Shown here piece by piece: positions 1-6,259 of a DNA stretch of 8,389 nucleotides. A program made the translations under genes and the position numbers. Location: assembly GCA_015657605.1 (NCBI GenBank), contig JACDQO010000155.1, positions 1 to 8,389 of the forward strand, written 5' to 3'. Numbering within the stretch: the first letter of the stretch is position 1; the number at the start of each line of letters is the position of its first letter. Origin of the DNA: Limnohabitans sp. GTDB lineage: Bacteria; Pseudomonadota; Gammaproteobacteria; Burkholderiales; Burkholderiaceae_C. The notes below the pieces were generated by a model. It was not told the origin of the DNA, made no database searches, and was given only the letters and a program-made list of their open reading frames with translations.

Positions 1-324
1 AATTGCGCCGCTTGCTCGGCCGTATCGAACCATGGGCAACCAAATTGTTTGCGCGCCGAGGTCGAGGTATTGTTTGATGAGCGCTGTCTCGCCCACGGGC
101 ACGCGGCAGACCGGATGGCTGGCGGGGTAGGCGGCCAGCGTTTGCAACTGGGCCTGGATGCTGCGCAAGTCGTTGGGCGCGTGTTCGCCATCGATCACCA
201 GCCAGTCAAATCCGGCCAAAGCGCAAATCTCGGCGGTGTAGGCGCTGGCCAGTCCCATCCACAGGCCAATCTGGGGCTGTTTATTTTGAAGGGCTTGTTT
301 GAATGCATTCACGGGGGTATTCAT
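1..324 (-). CDS. hpaI: 4-hydroxy-2-oxoheptane-1,7-dioate aldolase (HpaI), 5' part only, with an apparent frameshift
   Basis: This is the last step of the homoprotocatechuate pathway: a class II, metal-dependent aldolase that splits 4-hydroxy-2-oxoheptanedioate into pyruvate and succinate semialdehyde in the cytoplasm. The start is the ATG at 324-322, with a purine-rich AGAGAGGAAC about 6 nt upstream. The protein begins [10 protein letters not shown] and shows the family blocks [10 protein letters not shown] (18-27), [14 protein letters not shown] (39-52) and TIWLPMV (93-99). From memory of the E. coli enzyme, His48 and Arg74 match its catalytic His45 and Arg70. After Val99 the annotated frame becomes unlike the family, while the neighbouring frame reads DTAEQAAQ, as expected after PMV. 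One extra base in the AA at 28-29 explains this. Only about 108 of roughly 265 residues lie in the window. HpaI is separated from hpaH by an unusually wide 168-nt gap. The family call is firm; whether the frameshift is biological is doubtful. Confidence 0.9.
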   Translation of the reverse strand, partial: MNTPVNAFKQALQNKQPQIGLWMGLASAYTAEICALAGFDWLVIDGEHAPNDLRSIQAQLQTLAAYPASHPVCRVPVGETALIKQYLDLGAQTIWLPMVRYGRASGAI

Positions 325-383
325 CAATCAGTTCCTCTCTTTAATGGCCAAAGGGCTCACAGGATGGTTGGGGGTGGGGTGGC

Positions 384-471
384 GGCTCGGGCGATGTGGC
401 AAAGCGAAGCGCCTCTGAGCTCGGGCTGCCAACCCGGCCCCAGCAGCCTCTCGCTATCGCAAGACGAAGCC
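384..471 (-). repeat. Long imperfect inverted repeat in the hpaH-hpaI gap
   Basis: In the 168-nt non-coding gap between the hpaH stop and the hpaI start, nested arms can pair into one extended, bulged stem. The arms are GGCTCG (384-389) with CG-A-AGCC (465-471), GCGAT (391-395) with ATCGC (456-460), AGCGA (403-407) with TCGCT (451-455), and GGCTGC (424-429) with GCAGCC (443-448). There is no T-tract after the stem in the direction of transcription, so it does not look like an intrinsic terminator. It could be an mRNA processing or stability element, a partial attenuator, or chance pairing in GC-rich DNA. Pairing was judged by eye. Confidence 0.35.
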
Positions 472-492
472 ACTGCAGACGCATCCAAAGGC

Positions 493-1314
493 TCAAACAA
501 ATCGGAACTCCAGTTTGCCCAAAGGCCCGTAGTCCACATCAAATACATCGCCGACCTTCGCGAGCGCGGGTTTGGTGAAGGAGCCAGCCAACACAATTTC
601 TCCCGCCTGCAAGTGTTCACCCCAGGGCGCGAGTTTGTTGGCCAACCAGGCGATACCCACAGCCGGGTGTCCTTGTACGCCCGCCGCCAAGCCTGTTTCT
701 TCGACCACGCCGTTTTGGCGAAGCACCGCGCCGCACCACGGCAAGTCGGTGGTCAGCGGGTCTACCCGTTTGGCCCCGAGCACGATGCCTGCATTGGCCG
801 CGTTGTCGCTGATGGTGTCGTAGACCTTGCGCATGACTTTGGTGTGGCGGTCGAACTGCTCGATGCGCGAGTCGATGATCTCAATCGCAGGCGTCACGTA
901 ATCGGTGGCCTCCAGCACCTGCTGCACCGTCACGTTGGGGCCGCGCAGTTCTTTTTTGAGGATGAAAGCCAACTCCACCTCGACACGTGGCGCGATGAAA
1001 TCGGTGAAGGGAATGTCGAGCACCTGGCCGGGTGTGCAGTCGTAGCGCATGTCATCCAGCAGCGTGCCGTAGTCGGGCTCGTCGATCTGGCTGGACACTT
1101 GCATGGCGCGGCTGGTCAGGCCAATCTTGTGGCCGATCATGATGCGCCCTTCGGCGAACTTGAGCTGCATCCAAGCGCGGTTGATGCGGTAGCCATCTTC
1201 AATCGTCATGCCCGGGTAGCGCTTGGAAAAATGCTCGATCTGTACACGGGATTTTTCGGACTGGTTCAGCTCGTGCGCGAGCTGCTGGATCTGGTCTTCG
1301 GTGAATACAGACAT
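493..1314 (-). CDS. hpaH: 2-oxo-hept-3-ene-1,7-dioate hydratase (HpaH)
   Basis: HpaH adds water to 2-oxohept-3-enedioate to give 4-hydroxy-2-oxoheptanedioate, the substrate of HpaI; it needs a divalent metal. The 273-residue product is complete and close to the roughly 267 residues of the E. coli enzyme. Family blocks include GHKIGLTS (61-68), [16 protein letters not shown] (74-89), the metal-binding VEVELAF (111-117), AIEIIDSR (143-150), [11 protein letters not shown] (166-176) and [10 protein letters not shown] (223-232). Glu112, Glu114 and Glu145 fit the usual metal ligands of this hydratase/decarboxylase fold. The C-terminus RFV is also typical. The ATG at 1314 has AAGG 8 nt upstream and lies 3 nt after the hpaF stop, so translation is probably coupled. 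No frameshift is seen. The related catechol-pathway hydratases (XylJ, MhpD types) are less likely given the neighbours. Confidence 0.96.
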   Translation of the reverse strand: MSVFTEDQIQQLAHELNQSEKSRVQIEHFSKRYPGMTIEDGYRINRAWMQLKFAEGRIMIGHKIGLTSRAMQVSSQIDEPDYGTLLDDMRYDCTPGQVLDIPFTDFIAPRVEVELAFILKKELRGPNVTVQQVLEATDYVTPAIEIIDSRIEQFDRHTKVMRKVYDTISDNAANAGIVLGAKRVDPLTTDLPWCGAVLRQNGVVEETGLAAGVQGHPAVGIAWLANKLAPWGEHLQAGEIVLAGSFTKPALAKVGDVFDVDYGPLGKLEFRFV

Positions 1315-1317
1315 GGA

Positions 1318-1749
1318 TCAAACCTTGTTGAAAAGCGGATGCAAGTTGCTGAGCTTCGCGTCAAACACCTCGGGGCCAACGTCGATCTGCAGCGTGATGC
1401 CAATGTGGCGCTGCGCCATGACGGGGGCAAAAAAGGCATTGGCCACTTCGAGCAGCGTTTGCCCAATGCCTTGCTGCGTGGCCTCGCTGCGGCCCCGGCC
1501 CATGCGCACATTCAGGTAAACAAAGGCGTAGTCGCCCGTGCCACCCACCGCCATGCCGGCCGCGCCGCCATCGGCCACCGCGTAGTGCGGCGCAGGGTAG
1601 GCCAGCACACGCGTGCCGCCTGTGGGAAAGACTGGCTTGGCTTCTTCGTCCTTGACGGTCAGCATGGCGTCGGCCAGCTGGCGGCACAGCGCGGTCATGC
1701 TGACCTCGTGGTCAAGTTGACCGGTATAGAGAATGACCAGATGGGGCAT
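1318..1749 (-). CDS. hpaF: 5-carboxymethyl-2-hydroxymuconate delta-isomerase (HpaF)
   Basis: HpaF is a tautomerase-fold isomerase that converts 5-carboxymethyl-2-hydroxymuconate to its keto form, the substrate for decarboxylation by HpaG. The product starts Met-Pro-His; removal of Met would expose the N-terminal proline that acts as the catalytic base in this family. The block DYAFVYLNVRMGRGRSEATQQ (from residue 73) is the conserved core, with arginines 82, 85 and 87 as candidates for substrate carboxylate binding. At 143 residues it is longer than the approximately 126-residue E. coli protein; the extra length falls mostly around 32-45 and in a Gly/Ala-rich stretch at 59-72. GAGG lies 8 nt before the ATG, and the gene begins 2 nt after the hpaD stop (TAA CC ATG). 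The product is presumably a small cytoplasmic oligomer, as in the known trimeric family members. Confidence 0.93.
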   Translation of the reverse strand: MPHLVILYTGQLDHEVSMTALCRQLADAMLTVKDEEAKPVFPTGGTRVLAYPAPHYAVADGGAAGMAVGGTGDYAFVYLNVRMGRGRSEATQQGIGQTLLEVANAFFAPVMAQRHIGITLQIDVGPEVFDAKLSNLHPLFNKV

Positions 1750-1751
1750 GG

Positions 1752-2678
1752 TTACAACCTCGTGCTCACAGCGGTGTAGCCTGCGGCGCTGCTGGCCACG
1801 GCTGCGGGAATGTGTTCGCCCTTTTGCGGCGTCACTTCGAAAATGGCATTGAGCTGGCCTGTGCCACTGGCACCGAAATACGGCGTGATCATGTCCACGC
1901 CGCCGTCGTAATCCGTCCAGCCCAAAGCGCCCATCAGCATGGCGGTGTCGTGCATGAAGCCTTCGCCGTGGCCCTTGCTGGCGTACTCGGGCAGCATCTC
2001 ACAAAAGGCTTTCCACTCACGGTTTTCCCACATCTGCAGCACCTGCTTGTCAAGCTGTTCCAAAAACGGGCTCCAGATCTTGTGGGCAAACTCTGGCGCC
2101 AGGCCATTTTGGGCAAAGCGGTGCGAGAGCGAGCCGCTGGCCAAAAACGCCACCTTGCCGTCGTAATGCTTTTCCACCGCTTCGCGCAGGGCCCAACCCA
2201 GGCGGGCGCTGTCGGCCAAATAGTGCGAAGTGCACAGCGCCGAGACCGAGACCACCTTGAAGTGCTGGTCTTCGTTCATGTAACGCAGTGGCACCAGCGT
2301 GCCGTATTCGGGCTGCAAGGTGGTGGCATCGTGCGACAGGGTTTCCACGCCGAACTCATTGGCCACTTGGGCCAGCAAGTGGCCCAGCGCCGGGTTGCCC
2401 GGCGACTCAAAGGCCATGTTGCTGATGAAGTGCGGCAACTCGTTGCTGGTGTACACGCCTTTGAAGTGCGGGCCGCAGTTGATGTGGTAACTGGCGTTGA
2501 CCAGCCAATGCGTGTCGAACACCACCAGCGTGTCCACCCCCAGTGCACGGCAGCGTCGGCTGATCTCCTTGTGGCCGTCAATGGCGCTTTGGCGCGTGCC
2601 AAAACGCGGACCGGGGATCTCACTCAGGTACATGCTGGGCACGTGGGTGATTTTGGCGGCCAATGCGAGCTTACCCAT
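1752..2678 (-). CDS. hpaD: Homoprotocatechuate 2,3-dioxygenase, LigB-like class III extradiol type (HpaD)
   Basis: HpaD opens the ring of 3,4-dihydroxyphenylacetate with O2, giving 5-carboxymethyl-2-hydroxymuconate semialdehyde. The 308-residue product opens MGKLALAAKITHVPSMYLSE, nearly identical to enterobacterial HpaD. The non-haem iron ligands expected in this fold are visible: His12 (ITHVPS), His57 (DTHW) and Glu239 (GEGFMHD). His186 (SLSHRF) is probably an active-site acid/base. LRYMNED (131-137) and SSGTGQ-like FGASGTGQLNAIF (268-280) are also conserved. Past residue 280 there is an Ala/Ser-rich tail of about 28 residues that I do not recall from E. coli HpaD. The reading frame stays open upstream into hpaE, but the AGGAG 8 nt before ATG 2678 and the conserved N-terminus fix the start here. 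It is not related to the vicinal-oxygen-chelate type HPCD enzymes of Brevibacterium or Arthrobacter. Confidence 0.96.
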   Translation of the reverse strand: MGKLALAAKITHVPSMYLSEIPGPRFGTRQSAIDGHKEISRRCRALGVDTLVVFDTHWLVNASYHINCGPHFKGVYTSNELPHFISNMAFESPGNPALGHLLAQVANEFGVETLSHDATTLQPEYGTLVPLRYMNEDQHFKVVSVSALCTSHYLADSARLGWALREAVEKHYDGKVAFLASGSLSHRFAQNGLAPEFAHKIWSPFLEQLDKQVLQMWENREWKAFCEMLPEYASKGHGEGFMHDTAMLMGALGWTDYDGGVDMITPYFGASGTGQLNAIFEVTPQKGEHIPAAVASSAAGYTAVSTRL

Positions 2679-4188
2679 GGTGAGCACTCCTAGAGTTGTC
2701 GAGTTGCCACATGGTCGAGACTCCCCAGTGCGGAATGTGGGTGCGTGGCCCATCGACACGGCCACGTTTTTGGGTTCGCAAAACACTTCATAGCTCCAAG
2801 TGCCGCCTTCGCGGCCTGTGCCGCTGGCCTTGGTGCCACCAAAGGGTTGGCGCAGGTCACGCACGTTTTGGCTGTTCACAAAACACATGCCCGCTTCCAC
2901 AGCAGCGGCCACGCGGTGGGCGCGGCCCAGGTTTTCGGTCCAGACGTAGCTGCTCAAGCCGTATTCAATGTCGTTGGCTTTGGCGATGGCATCGGCCTCG
3001 TCCTTGAAAGGGATCAAGCAGGCCACAGGGCCGAAGATTTCTTCCTGTGCGATGCGCATGCGGTTATCCACGTCGGCAAACACGGTGGGCCAGACGAAGT
3101 TGCCGTTTTGAACATGTGCGGGCAAGTCAGCGGCATAGCCGGGCTGGCCCAGTCCGCCGCACAGCATCGTCGCGCCCTCTTTGGGGCCGAGTTCGATGTA
3201 GCTGCGAACCTTGGCCAAGTGGGCTTTGGAGATCATCGGTCCGACGATGGTTTTGTCATCGAGCGGGTCGCCCACGGTGATGCGCTTGGCGCGCTCGGCG
3301 AACTTGGCGGCAAAGTCGGCGTAGATGCTTTGCTGCACCAGGATGCGGCTGCCTGCGGTGCAGCGCTCGCCGTTGTTGCTGAAAATCATGAAGATGGCCG
3401 CATCGAGTGCGCGGTCCAAATCAGCGTCTTCAAAAATCACAAAGGGACTCTTGCCGCCGAGCTCCATGCTGAACTTCTTGAGGCCCGCGCTTTGCACGAT
3501 GCGGTTGCCCGTGACGGTGGAGCCGGTGAAGCTGATGGCGCGCACATCGCGGTGTGAGACCAGGGGCTCGCCCGCTTCTTTGCCGTAGCCGTGCACCAGG
3601 TTGAGCACGCCCGCGGGCACGCCCGCTTCCAGCGCCAGCTCACCGAGGCGCGCGGCGCTCAGGGGTGATAACTCGCTCATCTTGAGCACGGCGGTGTTGC
3701 CAAAGGCGAGGCACGGGCGCGACCTTCCAGGTGGCGGTCATGAAGGGCACGTTCCATGGGCTGATGAGCGCGCATACACCGACAGGGTGGAACAGCGTGT
3801 AGTTCAGGTGCGTGGGCGTGGGGTAGGTGTGGCCGTCCACGCGGGTGCACATCTCGGCAAAGTAATGGAAGTTGTCGGCCGCACGGGGCACCAACTGCTT
3901 GCCGGTCTGGCTGATGGTTTGGCCGCAGTCTTTCGTCTCCGTATCGGCAATCTCTGGAACATGCTTGGTGATCAGGTCGCCCAACTTGCGCATGATCTTG
4001 GCGCGCTCGGTGGCGGGTGTGGCTGCCCACTTGGGGAAAGCGGCCTTGGCGGCGGCCACAGCGGCATTCACTTCCGGCAATCCGCCCGAGGCGACTTCGG
4101 CCAACACCTCTTGCGTGGCGGGGTTGACGGTTTCAAAGTAGTCGCTGCCTGCGACTTTGGCGCCATTGATGAGGTGGTCAATTTTCAT
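2671..4188 (-). CDS. hpaE: 5-carboxymethyl-2-hydroxymuconate semialdehyde dehydrogenase (HpaE), frameshifted as given
   Basis: HpaE is an NAD-dependent aldehyde dehydrogenase that oxidises the ring-cleavage semialdehyde to 5-carboxymethyl-2-hydroxymuconate. The first segment (MKIDHLINGA, from ATG 4188) runs to PWNVPFMTATWKVAP (144-158), then shifts frame. Removing one base at 3714 restores CLAFGNTAV and joins it to LKMSELSPLS. In the repaired protein the catalytic Glu is 242 (MELGGKSP), the nucleophile Cys is 276 (NNGERCTAGSR), and EEIFGP has Glu383. The C-terminus is unclear. As read, the frame never stops and enters hpaD. Two suspect extra bases near 2739-2750 would instead give HIPHWGV, which resembles the usual family ending, at about residue 489; that frame ends at TAA 2673-2671, overlapping hpaD. 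Another frame stops at TAG 2692-2690. The start overlaps the hpaG2 stop (ATGA). Function is certain; the 3' boundary is not. Confidence 0.9.
2687..2691 (-). promoter_or_regulatory. Shine-Dalgarno sequence of hpaD that decides its start
   Basis: The minus strand reads TAGGAGTGCTCACCATG before hpaD. AGGAG sits 8 nt before ATG 2678, which is near-ideal. The same stretch contains a TAG (2692-2690) in one of the frames not used by the long open reading frame. Together these support hpaD as an independently translated gene rather than the tail of an HpaE-HpaD fusion. Confidence 0.8.
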
Positions 4189-4955
4189 GGTGTTGCTTTG
4201 ACAAGGGTGTTGGTGAGCGCCCCGATGCGCTCGATTTCGGTGACCACAACATCACCTGGGTTGACGTTCACGATGCCATCGGGCGTGCCGGTCAGGATCA
4301 GGTCGCCGGCTTGGAGCGTCATGAAGCTGCTGAAGTATTCGATCAGCGTGGGCACGTCGAACACCATGTCGGCGGTGTTGCCGCTTTGAGTGACCTGGCC
4401 GTTCACGGTGGTTTGCAGCTTGAGCGCCATAGGATTGGAGACATCGGCGGCATCGACCAACCAGGGACCGATCGGCGTGCAGGTGTCGCGGTTTTTCACG
4501 CGCAGGTTGGGGCGGTACCAGTTTTCCAGGTAGTCGCGGATGGCGTAGTCGTTGGCCACGGTGTAGCCCCCCACAAAGTCGTAGGCATCGGCTTTTTTCA
4601 CGCGGCGTGCGGTGCGACCGATCACCACCGCCAGCTCGCACTCGTAGTGCATGTAGGCGACATCCGCTGGGCGATGGGTCAAGGCCTTGTGGCCGATCAG
4701 CGAGGCTTCGCCCTTCATGAAGGCCAGCGGCTCTTCGGGCGCTTTGAAGGCAAGTTCTTTGGCGTGGTCGGCGTAGTTCAGGCCCAGCGCAATCACGGTG
4801 CGCGCCTGCGGCACGGGTGTGAGCGGCGGCAACCAGACCACATCGTCAAAGTCCACACGCTGGCCCTTGTGCGGGCCTTGGGTGATGAGCAGCTGGCCAT
4901 CGGACTCGACGGCTTGCTGGATGGCACCCGACCAGGCGATGCGTGCGTGTTTCAT
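4185..4955 (-). CDS. hpaG2: Homoprotocatechuate pathway isomerase/decarboxylase, C-terminal-type subunit (HpaG2)
   Basis: This FAH-superfamily protein matches the C-terminal half of the E. coli bifunctional HpaG/HpcE. That enzyme decarboxylates 5-oxopent-3-ene-1,2,5-tricarboxylate and isomerises the product to 2-oxohept-3-enedioate, the substrate of HpaH. The 256 residues contain VIALGLNYADHAKEL (54-68), PEEPLAFMKGEASLIG (73-88), the metal site HYECELAVVIG (103-113), the block ANDYAIRDYLENWYRPNLRVKN (from 134), SSFMTLQAGDLILTGTPDG (209-227) and PGDVVVTEIE. Glu105, Glu107 and Asp136 are the expected divalent-metal ligands, so this subunit should hold the working active site. GGAGG stands 6 nt before the ATG. 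The start overlaps the hpaG1 stop by 4 nt and the stop overlaps the hpaE start by 4 nt (ATGA both times), indicating coupled translation. No frameshift. Confidence 0.94.
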   Translation of the reverse strand: MKHARIAWSGAIQQAVESDGQLLITQGPHKGQRVDFDDVVWLPPLTPVPQARTVIALGLNYADHAKELAFKAPEEPLAFMKGEASLIGHKALTHRPADVAYMHYECELAVVIGRTARRVKKADAYDFVGGYTVANDYAIRDYLENWYRPNLRVKNRDTCTPIGPWLVDAADVSNPMALKLQTTVNGQVTQSGNTADMVFDVPTLIEYFSSFMTLQAGDLILTGTPDGIVNVNPGDVVVTEIERIGALTNTLVKATP

Positions 4956-5614
4956 GCGGCACCTCCAACTTGCACAGACACTGAAGAAAAGCCCGGTGCG
5001 GAAATCTCCACCCGATCACCGGCTTTGGCGCGCGGGCGCGAACCATCGTCAAAGCCATCGGTGCCCACCATCAACACGTCGCCGGCTTGCAGCGTCATGA
5101 ATTCGCCCACATCGGCCAGCAGCGTGGGCAGATCGCGCATCAATTCACGCAAATCCACGGTTTGCACACGCTCGCCATTGCGGCGCACAGCGATTTGCAG
5201 CGCGGCCCAATCTGCCACCTGGCCCTCGGTGACCTGCTGCGGCAGAGCCAGAAAGCCATCGCGGCAACGGAACTTGATCGGCGGGCGGTAGTAACTCGCG
5301 TGCGGCACCGACCAGTCGCACAGCAACGCGGCACCGACCACCGTGGCGTCGTCACCGATGACCAGGCCCAGCGTGGCACCAATGTCGACTTCGGTCACGC
5401 CGTCTTGCAACAGCAGGTCTTGCCCGGCAGGGCTGAAGGTGTTGGCGCTTTTCACATAAAGAATGGGGGCTTGGGGCGCGGCCTTGTACGGGTCTTGTGT
5501 CATGCGCGGGGCCCACAGGTCCCACTCGCGGCGAAAGTTGAGCAAAGTGCCATACACCGTGCCTTGGGGCAGCCAAGGCCGATGGGGCATGGGGTTTGGT
5601 GGGGTCGTGGGCAT
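4952..5614 (-). CDS. hpaG1: Homoprotocatechuate pathway isomerase/decarboxylase, N-terminal-type subunit (HpaG1)
   Basis: This 220-residue FAH-superfamily protein corresponds to the N-terminal half of the fused E. coli HpcE. Recognisable blocks are GTVYGTLLNFRREWD (18-32), DPYKAAPQAPILYVKSANT (41-59), GATLGLVIG (79-87), SYYRPPIKFRCRDGF (107-121) and EFMTLQAGDVLMVGT (about 170-184). The two metal-binding glutamates of HpaG2 are replaced: aligning on VIG puts Gly79 and Thr81 at those positions. The subunit therefore probably needs HpaG2 for metal-dependent catalysis; this is inferred from the alignment. Start: GAGGAA, inside the end of hpaR, lies 6 nt before ATG 5614; an internal ATG at residue 9 (5590) is a less favoured alternative. 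It begins 3 nt after the hpaR stop and overlaps hpaG2 by ATGA. The pair presumably forms a hetero-oligomer mimicking the E. coli two-domain chain. Confidence 0.92.
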   Translation of the reverse strand: MPTTPPNPMPHRPWLPQGTVYGTLLNFRREWDLWAPRMTQDPYKAAPQAPILYVKSANTFSPAGQDLLLQDGVTEVDIGATLGLVIGDDATVVGAALLCDWSVPHASYYRPPIKFRCRDGFLALPQQVTEGQVADWAALQIAVRRNGERVQTVDLRELMRDLPTLLADVGEFMTLQAGDVLMVGTDGFDDGSRPRAKAGDRVEISAPGFSSVSVQVGGAA

Positions 5615-5617
5615 CGC

Positions 5618-6108
5618 TTATTCCTCGGACGTCGCGTGATCGGATTTTTGGAGCTGACCGCCAGGCACTTCCAGGGCAATCAACTGGTCCAGCAAGTCGT
5701 ACAAAGCGGTCAATTGCGATGACCCCAAATGCTCGGCCATCCAGCTGTAATGCGCTTCAATGGTTTGCGACAAGGCCTGCACCTTGGCCAAGCCCAATGC
5801 GGTGGCACGAACGACGGTGCGGCGGGCGTCTTGCGAACAGCGCTGGCGCTCGATCAGGCCGTCCCGCTCCATGCGGGCCAGCACACCGGTCAGGCTGGGG
5901 CCCAGCAAAAAGCCTCTGTGGCCACACGGCCGGTTTCAACGCCACCGCTCTCGCTCGCATGCTCACCCAACACGCGCAACACCCGCCACTGTTGGTCCGA
6001 CAAGCCATGCTCGCGCAGGCTGGGGCGGGTGTGCAGCATCACCGCTTCACGGGCTTCGAGCAAAAGCCTGGGCAGGTTGCGGTGGACAAATGCGGTGTTG
6101 GCGGTCAT
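5618..6108 (-). CDS. hpaR: MarR-family transcriptional regulator of the hpa operon (HpaR), with an apparent frameshift
   Basis: HpaR is a MarR-type winged-helix repressor; in E. coli it controls the homoprotocatechuate meta operon and responds to pathway aromatics. The first part reads MTANTAFVHRNLPRLLLEAREAVMLHTRPSL up to VATEAF (62-67), with LSDQQWRVLRVLGEH (36-50) a typical MarR helix block. The annotated frame then ends, while the neighbouring frame continues LLGPSLTGVLARMERDGLI, which is the recognition helix and wing start of HpaR. A single missing base in the A5 run at 5907-5911 joins them exactly, giving 163 residues, normal for the family. The wing region contains the D-x-R-R motif (QDARRTVV). 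The gene is codirectional with and just 3 nt ahead of hpaG1, so it probably autoregulates the whole operon. I see no Shine-Dalgarno before ATG 6108; translation may be leaderless. Confidence 0.9.
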
Positions 6109-6110
6109 TT

Positions 6111-6126
6111 ATTTAACATGTTAAAT
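6111..6126. promoter_or_regulatory. Perfect 16-bp palindrome, candidate HpaR operator
   Basis: ATTTAACATGTTAAAT is a perfect inverted repeat, AT-rich in GC-rich surroundings, ending 2 nt before the hpaR ATG. Size, symmetry and location match MarR-family operators, which are usually 16-20-bp palindromes overlapping the promoter of the regulator's own gene. A bound dimer here would block hpaR and the operon behind it. No second copy is visible by eye elsewhere in the window. Binding by HpaR is inferred, not shown. Confidence 0.7.
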
Positions 6127-6148
6127 GAATTCCGCCAAACGGACACAA
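6120..6148 (-). promoter_or_regulatory. Candidate sigma-70 promoter of the hpaR-hpaG1G2EDFHI operon
   Basis: On the minus strand TTGTGT (6148-6143) and TTTAAC (6125-6120) are separated by 17 nt, each matching 4 of 6 consensus positions. The -10 box would lie inside the palindrome at 6111-6126, so a repressor bound there would exclude RNA polymerase. The predicted transcription start is near 6113, only about 5 nt ahead of the hpaR ATG. That agrees with the absence of a Shine-Dalgarno sequence and would make the transcript nearly leaderless. Both boxes are weak matches. Confidence 0.35.
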
Positions 6149-6259
6149 GGGTTTTCACCAGCTCAGCAAGACAACAGCGTCACCGGGCAAGTTCTCAGCT
6201 GACTCGCTTCTCATAAGATACAGCTTGGCCTTTCTGCCACCCCTTTCCAAGAGCCGCCC

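Noticed and set aside
384..471. Intrinsic terminator after hpaH
   Set aside because: The stem is imperfect and interrupted, and no T-run follows in the direction of transcription; hpaI should be reached.
49..1779. A 576-codon plus-strand open frame opposite hpaI, hpaH and hpaF
   Set aside because: It is antisense to three well-recognised genes, resembles no family I know, and long antisense frames are expected from GC-rich codon bias.
1812..2693. A 293-codon plus-strand open frame, and similar ones at 2745-3557 and 4311-5291
   Set aside because: Each lies antisense to hpaD, hpaE or hpaG1/G2 with no family resemblance; shadows of the real genes.
6105..6119. Four-codon upstream frame (ATG TTA AAT AAA TGA) overlapping the hpaR start by ATGA
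   Set aside because: It lies within the palindrome, has no ribosome site, and its ATG would fall at or before the predicted transcription start; most likely incidental.
6195..6202. TCAGCTGA palindrome in the divergent intergenic region
   Set aside because: Only 8 bp, common by chance, and not at a promoter-like position for either gene.
6109..6259. A promoter for the plus-strand monooxygenase gene, with TAAGAT at 6214-6219 as -10
   Set aside because: No convincing -35 box at suitable spacing; too weak to list as a feature.
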